NCBI GenBank assembly: GCA_964403795.1
Contig: CAYOHP010000172.1
Location: forward strand, 1-12,230
Source of the DNA: CAYOHP01 sp964403795 [NCBI: uncultured bacterium]
Lineage (GTDB): Bacteria > Muiribacteriota > UBA6191 > CAZXTJ01
DNA length: 12,230 nt
Direction of reading: 5' to 3'
The position numbers were made by a program, and so were the translations under genes. Shown one piece after another: positions 6,439 to 12,230 of the stretch. The notes under the pieces are model-generated. The model saw only the letters and a program-made list of their open reading frames with translations, was not told where the DNA came from and ran no database searches. The first letter of the stretch is position 1; each line of letters opens with the position of its first letter.

Positions 6439-6951
6439 GTGACCACACCCATCCGCACCATGGCTCGCCTGATCCTCGTGGGCCTGGCACTGGCCGGGGC
6501 CGGGGCCGGGATCGCAGGGACCTCCGACGAGTGGTACCGGGAGAACCTGGCCCGGGTCCTCACCAAGTACGGGAGCCTGGCCGGGGTGCCCAAGGATTCG
6601 GTGGCCTGGATCGCCCGGACCTTCAAGCGGACGGCGCCGGAAGTGGTGGCCGACCTCGGGAAGCAGGAGGGAGCGCTCCGCAAGGTGCCGCCGGCAACCT
6701 CCTCGGGCAAGGAGGTGCCCATCCGGATCCCCGACGCCGCGTGGAAGGCCGAGCCGGACCTCGATCCGGCCTATGCGCGCCTCCTCGAGGAGACCCTCGC
6801 CAAGTACCAGGGCATCGCCTTCGTGCCGCCGGCCTCGGTGCGCTGGATCGCCCGCCGGGAAGGGCGCTCCGAGGAGCAGGTCCGCCGCGACATGATGCGG
6901 GTCGACAAGGGCAGTTCCGAGGTGGCGAGCGACGCCGCCTACGCCTTCTGA
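6439..6951 (+). CDS. Exported protein made of two ~46-residue repeats
   Basis: The product has 170 residues of unknown function. GTG 6439 follows GAGGAGG (6426-6432) with 6-base spacing and gives an immediate signal peptide (ARLILVGLALAGAGAGIAG, 9-27). The frame is open a long way upstream, but that part is the shadow of the preceding gene. Two tandem copies of one motif are visible: 33-78 and 112-158. Shared positions read Y---L---L-KY---A-VP--SV-WIAR---R---V--D, so the second copy is a diverged duplicate. Each unit looks like two helices joined at VP--SV-WIAR, similar in size to a small helical or helix-turn-helix-like module, but the signal peptide argues against DNA binding in the cytoplasm. 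A Lys/Pro-rich linker (79-104) joins them. No cysteines are present. The gene converges on the HD-GYP gene with a 30-base gap. Confidence 0.75.
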   Translation: MTTPIRTMARLILVGLALAGAGAGIAGTSDEWYRENLARVLTKYGSLAGVPKDSVAWIARTFKRTAPEVVADLGKQEGALRKVPPATSSGKEVPIRIPDAAWKAEPDLDPAYARLLEETLAKYQGIAFVPPASVRWIARREGRSEEQVRRDMMRVDKGSSEVASDAAYAF

Positions 6952-6981
6952 GCCGGCCTTGTCCGGGGTTCCCTCACCGGC

Positions 6982-7660
6982 CTACCGGGGAGGCGAGAGG
7001 CGATTCCAGAGGTCCTCGAGGCGAGCCGCCTCGGCCACCATCCGGTCGATGACCCGGGGGTCGTAGCGGGTTCCCCGGTCGCCTCGGAGTCGGGACACGG
7101 CTTCCCCGAACGGGACCGGCGCCTTGTAGCTGCGGCGGGCCGAGATGGCGTCCAGGGCGTCGGCCACTGCCACCACCCGGGCGATCTCCGGGACCGCCTC
7201 GCCGGCCAGTCCTTCCGGGTAGCCCTTCCCGTCGAATCGCTCGTGATGGGCCAGGATCGCCGGGAGCAGGGCCACGGGCACGCCCACCCGGCGGGCGAGG
7301 GCCGCGCCTTCGCCGGGATGCCGCCTCACCGCAGCCCACTCGGCATCGCTCAGTCGGTCCTGAGTCCCCTTGAGGATCGAGTCGGGCATCCCGAGCTTGC
7401 CGAGGTCGTGCAGTCGACCGCCCAGGCGTGCCAGGTCGGGATCCAGGTCGAGCGCCGGGGCCAGGGCCGCGGCCAGGGCCCCCACCCGCTCGGCGTGGGC
7501 GGCGGTGGCAGGGTCCCGGAGCGCCAGGGCCGCCAGCAGGGTCTCGCAGTTCGGGCACCGCAACGCATCCCGGGCGCTCGCCGGGCCGGGGACGAGGGCG
7601 GCGGCCAGGGCCAGGGCCAGGGCCAGGAGGACCCATGCGGGACGCGCCGGATAGCCTTCC

Positions 7661-7689
<29 letters not shown>
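6982..7689 (-). CDS. HD-GYP domain protein with an N-terminal signal peptide or anchor
   Basis: The product has 235 residues. HD-GYP proteins are metal-dependent phosphodiesterases, usually hydrolysing cyclic di-GMP in the cytosol. The core is complete: His65 (HAERV), [14 protein letters not shown] (His94-Asp95, Lys98), His124 (RRHPGEG), [14 protein letters not shown] (His148-His149, Gly156-Tyr157-Pro158), VADALDAI (Asp177, Asp180). It is odd at the N-terminus: an Arg-rich start and the hydrophobic run [16 protein letters not shown] (18-33) ending ASA-RD form a good signal peptide, then a CPNC motif (45-48), so the catalytic domain is predicted on the outside. GTG 7689 is chosen because a GGAGG (7696-7700) lies 6 bases ahead. 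This start overlaps the mutase end by 29 bases, implying translational coupling. A cytosolic form from an in-frame TTG after the hydrophobic run is the alternative. There is no REC or other sensor domain. Confidence 0.85.
7603..7626. repeat. Four tandem GGCCAG hexamers inside the HD-GYP signal peptide
   Basis: Four perfect in-frame copies encode the Leu-Ala repeat of the hydrophobic core. A gain or loss of copies would change signal-peptide length by two residues each without breaking the frame. Confidence 0.8.
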
Positions 7690-9340
<1,651 letters not shown>

Positions 9341-9345
9341 GTGCG

Positions 9346-9355
9346 CCTCCGCTCC
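9346..9355 (-). promoter_or_regulatory. Shine-Dalgarno deciding the mutase GTG start
   Basis: The minus strand reads GGAGCGGAGG, ending 5 bases before GTG 9340. Confidence 0.65.
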
Positions 9356-9381
9356 GCCCCGGATCGGGTCCGGGAGCCGTG

Positions 9382-9387
9382 AATCTA
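9382..9387 (-). promoter_or_regulatory. Possible -10 element (TAGATT) of the mutase/HD-GYP operon
   Basis: TAGATT is close to the sigma70-type -10 consensus and would start the message about 35 bases before GTG 9340. It sits 41 bases from the plus-strand TAGACT at 9429, so the two promoters diverge from a short shared region. The -35 boxes are not convincing. Confidence 0.45.
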
Positions 9388-9428
9388 GCATCCCGGCTGG
9401 CTCTCGGGTCGGGTGGCACCGGCGATGG

Positions 9429-9434
9429 TAGACT
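9429..9434 (+). promoter_or_regulatory. Possible -10 element (TAGACT), leaderless start at 9443
   Basis: TAGACT ends 8 bases before ATG 9443 and no Shine-Dalgarno lies between, so the transcript probably begins at or next to the ATG. The longer in-frame starts (GTG 9413, ATG 9425) would place the promoter inside the gene. Confidence 0.4.
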
Positions 9435-9442
9435 CGGTCCCG

Positions 9443-9841
9443 ATGGTGGGTCCGGTGCCTGGCCGGTTGCTGATGGCGGTGCTCCTCCTCCTGGTCGGGG
9501 TGTGGATGCGCCCGGCTGTCGCCACCGGACCGAAATCCGATCCTGGCCGGGACACCGCCCGTCCCATGGCGCTGCGCCAGGCCAGGGCACAGAGGAGTCC
9601 GGGCGGACCCGCGCAGAGGGGGCCGGTCGGGCCCCGGATCCCCCGACCGGATCCGGACCGCGAGGCACCTGAACTCGAGTTCGCCGATCCGACCGTGTTC
9701 CTGGCCAGGGTCCAGACCCGGGAGCTGGGACTCGTCCGGGTCCGGGTGCTCCTGCTGCCGGTCGCCGAACCGATCCGGGGAGAGGTCTGCCGGGTGGCTC
9801 CCGAAGGAGCGACCCCGGTGGAGGTGCCGATCCGGGTGTAG
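9443..9841 (+). CDS. Small exported protein of unknown function
   Basis: The product has 132 residues and no recognised family. The start at ATG 9443 is inferred from the TAGACT hexamer just upstream and from the signal peptide it creates (Arg8, then [14 protein letters not shown], probable cleavage after AVA at 25-27). Residues 28-76 are Arg/Pro/Gly-rich and probably disordered. Residues 77-132 look folded, with beta strands such as TVFLARVQ (84-91) and [13 protein letters not shown] (95-107), and hold one cysteine (116). It is transcribed divergently from the acyl-CoA mutase. This arrangement alone does not show a functional link. Confidence 0.6.
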   Translation: MVGPVPGRLLMAVLLLLVGVWMRPAVATGPKSDPGRDTARPMALRQARAQRSPGGPAQRGPVGPRIPRPDPDREAPELEFADPTVFLARVQTRELGLVRVRVLLLPVAEPIRGEVCRVAPEGATPVEVPIRV

Positions 9842-9985
9842 GCCGGAGCCCGGTCCTGCGCGTCCCGCTGCCACGACCGAGGTCCCCCTCCGGGCGGGCC
9901 CGAAGTCCGGGGCAGCGGTGCTCCCCGTCATGCCGATCCACCCTCTCGTTCTGGCTGTCCCACGCTTCTACCCCTTGCCGAGTCC

Positions 9986-9992
9986 GGAAGGA
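9986..9992 (+). promoter_or_regulatory. Strong Shine-Dalgarno (GGAAGGA) for the small TM protein
   Basis: GGAAGGA ends 8 bases before TTG 10001, near-ideal spacing. It is the main evidence that the short TTG-started frame is translated. Confidence 0.6.
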
Positions 9993-10000
9993 CTCCCCTC

Positions 10001-10168
10001 TTGCCTACCAGCCTCGACCTCGTCCTCTCCATGGCGATCGGGGTCCTCGTCGGTGCGTCCCTCGGTTTCGTCGTGGCCCTGGCACGACGACTGGCGGGCC
10101 TCCCGACGGGCCGCTTCGATACGCCTTCCCCGAAGACCCCCTCGAACGAACGGAGCGGGGCTCGCTAG
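10001..10168 (+). CDS. 55-residue single-TM glycine-zipper protein ahead of the antiporter
   Basis: TTG 10001 opens a frame of 55 codons ending at TAG 10166-10168, and GGAAGGA (9986-9992) lies 8 bases ahead. The product starts MPTSLDLVLS, then one membrane helix (LVLSMAIGVLVGASLGFVVAL, about residues 7-27) carrying a G-x3-G-x3-G glycine zipper, then ARRLAG and a Ser/Pro/Lys/Arg-rich hydrophilic tail. Positive residues after the helix predict N-out, C-in. It matches no family I recognise. The next gene, a CPA2 antiporter, begins 12 bases later with almost no ribosome site of its own, so the pair is probably one translationally coupled operon and the small protein may be an antiporter subunit or regulator (inference). 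An overlapping frame from 9918 to 10226 lacks these features. Confidence 0.6.
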   Translation: MPTSLDLVLSMAIGVLVGASLGFVVALARRLAGLPTGRFDTPSPKTPSNERSGAR

Positions 10169-10180
10169 CCCCCCATCGCC

Positions 10181-11881
10181 ATGCATTCCGCCAGCCTCCT
10201 GCATGACCTCGGTCTCTGCATCGTGAGCGCCACCGCCTGCGCCTTCGTGGCCCGGGCCGCCGGCCAACCCCTGCTGCTCGCCTACGTGGGCGCCGGGGTG
10301 GCGATCGGTCCCATCGGCCTCGGGCTGATCTCGGACCACAAGGCCATCGAGCACCTCGCCGAACTCGGACTGGCCTTCCTGCTCTTCATCGTCGGGCTCG
10401 AGATGGACCTCGCCAAGCTCGCCGCCTCGGGACGCCTGGCCATGATCGCCACCGTGGTCCAGGTGCTCGGGAGCTGGCTGCTCGCCTTCGCGGCCGCCCT
10501 GGCCATGGGCTTCCCCCAGCTGCCGGCGGCCTACATCGGGGCGGCCGCGGCCTTCTCGAGCACCATGGTGGTGGTCAAGCTGCTCTCCGACCGCAGCGAG
10601 CTCGACACCCTGCCGGGTCGCACCACCCTGGCGGTGCTGCTGGTGCAGGACGCCCTGGCCATCGTGGTGCTGGCGATCCAGCCGAACCTGGGGGGCTCGG
10701 CGGAAGGCTCGTTCCTGGCCAGCCTGGGGGGCTCGCTGGTCAAGGGCGTCGGCCTGGTCGGCGCCATCGTGCTCGCCAGCCGCACCGTCTTGCCATGGCT
10801 GCTCCGGACCGCCCAGATGCTCCCCGAGCTGCTGGTCGCCACCGCCATCTCCTGGTGCTTCGTGGTCTGCGGGGCTACCATGGCCGCCGGGTTCTCCTCG
10901 GCCATGGGAGCACTGATCGCGGGTGTGGCGATCGCCAACCTGCCCTACTCGGTGGCCATCATCGCCAAGGTGCTCCCGCTCCGGGATTTCTTCGTCACCC
11001 TGTTCCTGGTCTCGCTGGGGATGCTGCTCGAGGTCCCCACCAAGGCGCTCCTGGCCCAGACCGCGGTGCTCACCGTGGTGGTGATGGCGAGCCGGATCGG
11101 CACCCTACTCCCGGTCCTCAAGCTCTTCGGCATGGATACCCGGGTCGGCTTCCTCTCCTCGATCCACCTCGCCCAGGTCAGCGAGTTCGCGGTGGTGATC
11201 GTGCTGCTCGGGTCCAAGCCGGAGCACAAGCACATCGGGAGCGACGTGGTCTCGGTGGTGCTGATGACCCTGGTGGTGACCTCGGTGCTCTCGACCTACC
11301 TGATCCAGTACAGCCACCGACTGGCCGCCTGGGTCGTCCCCAGGGTGGGGGAGGGGGACGAGGAGAGCGAGGACGAGATCGAGGCCCACGACCAGGGGGG
11401 GATCGTGCTGGTGGGCTGCCACCGGGCCGGCGCCACCCTGGTCGAGGACCTTCGCAAGTCGGGGCGGCGCTTCTCGGTGATCGACTTCAGTCCCCGGGTG
11501 CACGAGGAACTGAGGAAGCGGGACGTCCGCTGCGTCTACGGCGACATCGGGCACATGGACACCCTCGAGCACGCCGGCGTCCATCACGCCAAGGTGGTGG
11601 TGTCTTCGATCTCGGACGACTTCCTGAGGGGCACCGACAACCTGAAGCTCCTGAAGACGATCCGTAAGATCAATCCCCACGCCTTCGTGATCGTGGCCGC
11701 CGAGTCGTTGGCCAGGGCGCGGGAGCTCTACCGGGAAGGCGCCGACTACGTCGTGCTGCCGCGCCTCCAGTGCGCCTCGAAGATCCTGCAGGTGATCGAC
11801 CGCCTCGAGGTCGGGGAGTTCGAGGCCATGAAGGCCAGCGAGCTCGGCGAGCTCGACGCCCGCCAGGACGTGGTGCCGTGA
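10181..11881 (+). CDS. CPA2 monovalent cation:proton antiporter (KefB-like) with RCK N-domain
   Basis: The product has 566 residues, an inner-membrane K+(Na+)/H+ exchanger. About 12-13 TM helices span residues 5-380. Family marks: LLFIVGLEMDL (67-77), FSSTMVVVKLL (125-135), LLVQDALAIVVL (153-164) with the transport Gln156-Asp157, GALIAGVAIANLPYSVAI (243-260), LRDFFVTLFLVSLGMLLE (267-284) and IHLAQVSEFAVVIVLLG (328-344). An acidic linker (GEGDEESEDEIEAHD, 390-404) joins a cytosolic RCK/TrkA-N Rossmann domain (407-527). Its nucleotide loop is GCHRAG (412-417) rather than the usual GxGxxG, with His where the middle Gly belongs; the acidic Asp435 at the end of strand 2 is kept. No TrkA-C domain follows; the last ~40 residues are a charged helix. 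Kef-type glutathione gating is not evident. It lies 12 bases after the small TM gene, and no clear Shine-Dalgarno is seen. Confidence 0.9.
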   Translation: MHSASLLHDLGLCIVSATACAFVARAAGQPLLLAYVGAGVAIGPIGLGLISDHKAIEHLAELGLAFLLFIVGLEMDLAKLAASGRLAMIATVVQVLGSWLLAFAAALAMGFPQLPAAYIGAAAAFSSTMVVVKLLSDRSELDTLPGRTTLAVLLVQDALAIVVLAIQPNLGGSAEGSFLASLGGSLVKGVGLVGAIVLASRTVLPWLLRTAQMLPELLVATAISWCFVVCGATMAAGFSSAMGALIAGVAIANLPYSVAIIAKVLPLRDFFVTLFLVSLGMLLEVPTKALLAQTAVLTVVVMASRIGTLLPVLKLFGMDTRVGFLSSIHLAQVSEFAVVIVLLGSKPEHKHIGSDVVSVVLMTLVVTSVLSTYLIQYSHRLAAWVVPRVGEGDEESEDEIEAHDQGGIVLVGCHRAGATLVEDLRKSGRRFSVIDFSPRVHEELRKRDVRCVYGDIGHMDTLEHAGVHHAKVVVSSISDDFLRGTDNLKLLKTIRKINPHAFVIVAAESLARARELYREGADYVVLPRLQCASKILQVIDRLEVGEFEAMKASELGELDARQDVVP

Positions 11882-12015
11882 CCGGGCCCGGGTGGGTCCG
11901 GTCAGCCTGCCCGGTCGGGGAGACCCGGTCGCCGCTGGGGGAAGGCCGCCAACCCGTTCCCGGAGCGGCTGGCACGGGACCTGCGATGCCGTCTCCGACG
12001 GAACGGAGGTCCGGG

Positions 12016-12230
12016 ATGGCGGAGCGGAACCGGTTGGCGCAGCTGGGTCTGGCAGGCAGCATGGTCCTGGCGATGGGGCTCTCCATGGCCCCGGCCGCTC
12101 GTGGGGCCGGGACGGGGGACACCACCGGCGCCGGCTGCGACCTGGGGCGCCTCCAGGTATCGCTCAAACGGGGCCGTTGGCTCCCCGAATCGGAGAGCCG
12201 GGGGACCGGGGAGGTCATGCTCCGGATCGG
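12016..12230 (+). CDS. Exported protein of unknown function, 5' part only
   Basis: 71 complete codons are visible before the window ends. ATG 12016 follows GGAGG (12005-12009) with 6-base spacing. Residues 1-28 form a signal peptide (MAERNR, then LAGSMVLAMGLSMAPAA, cleavage near AARGA). The mature start is Gly/Thr-rich, then CDLGRLQVSLKRGRWLPESESRG with one cysteine. This is too short to assign a family. It lies 134 bases after the antiporter on the same strand. Confidence 0.65.
   Translation, partial: MAERNRLAQLGLAGSMVLAMGLSMAPAARGAGTGDTTGAGCDLGRLQVSLKRGRWLPESESRGTGEVMLRI

Noticed and set aside
3422-6490. A 1022-codon open frame on the minus strand
   Set aside because: It is antisense to five well-supported plus-strand genes, has a Gly/Arg/Pro/Glu-rich random composition and no family motif. 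Long antisense frames are common in DNA this GC-rich.
6952-6981. Bidirectional terminator between the convergent genes
   Set aside because: Only a 5-bp GCCGG/CCGGC match with a long loop is present, and there is no T or A run.
9341-9931. N-terminal extension of the acyl-CoA mutase
   Set aside because: The extension has no mutase similarity, spans the divergent promoter region, and is antisense to the small exported gene. The protein from GTG 9340 has the normal family start.
9918-10226. A 102-codon frame overlapping the small TM gene
   Set aside because: It is Ser/Pro-rich without a ribosome site and overlaps the antiporter start. The TTG-started frame in another phase has a TM helix and a strong Shine-Dalgarno.
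11882-12015. Terminator or promoter between the antiporter and the last gene
   Set aside because: The CCGGGCCCGG palindrome has no loop and no T run follows. I see no TAnnnT site clearly placed for the gene at 12016.

Overview
The window is GC-rich DNA (about 70% by eye) with densely packed genes. Most of the small genes encode exported proteins of no recognised family. The clear families are a histone-deacetylase-like hydrolase, a B12-dependent acyl-CoA mutase large subunit, an HD-GYP protein, a CPA2 antiporter and a bacterial bestrophin. This mix suggests a high-GC diderm bacterium of the Myxococcota / former Deltaproteobacteria / Binatota kind. That placement is an inference from gene content; there is no rRNA or marker gene here.

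Left edge (1-808): a minus-strand HDAC-superfamily gene runs off the window. Its last visible residues switch to a phosphotransferase (APH) motif, so the edge may be chimeric. A plus-strand run follows (809-6951). It holds a Cys-pair exported protein, a beta-rich exported protein, a bestrophin gene broken by a +1 frameshift in a G run, a small cytosolic protein, a secreted polymorphic-toxin-type-17 domain protein, a CARDB-like exported protein and an exported protein built from two repeats.

Centre (6982-9443): on the minus strand lies a stand-alone acyl-CoA mutase large subunit whose substrate-pocket pair is Phe89/Gln207, as in isobutyryl-CoA mutase and not methylmalonyl-CoA mutase. Its last 29 bases overlap the start of an HD-GYP gene that carries an unexpected signal peptide. 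The mutase is divergently transcribed from a small exported protein at 9443. The cobalamin-binding partner subunit and G-protein chaperone are not in the window.

Right part (10001-12230): an unannotated 55-residue one-TM glycine-zipper protein with a TTG start and a strong Shine-Dalgarno lies 12 bases ahead of a CPA2 K+/Na+:H+ antiporter with a C-terminal RCK domain. A further exported protein runs off the right edge.

Regulation: TAnnnT -10-like hexamers sit ahead of many genes. In three cases the hexamer is only 6-8 bases before the start codon and no Shine-Dalgarno is present, which suggests leaderless transcripts. I found no CRISPR array, tRNA, rRNA or insertion sequence.
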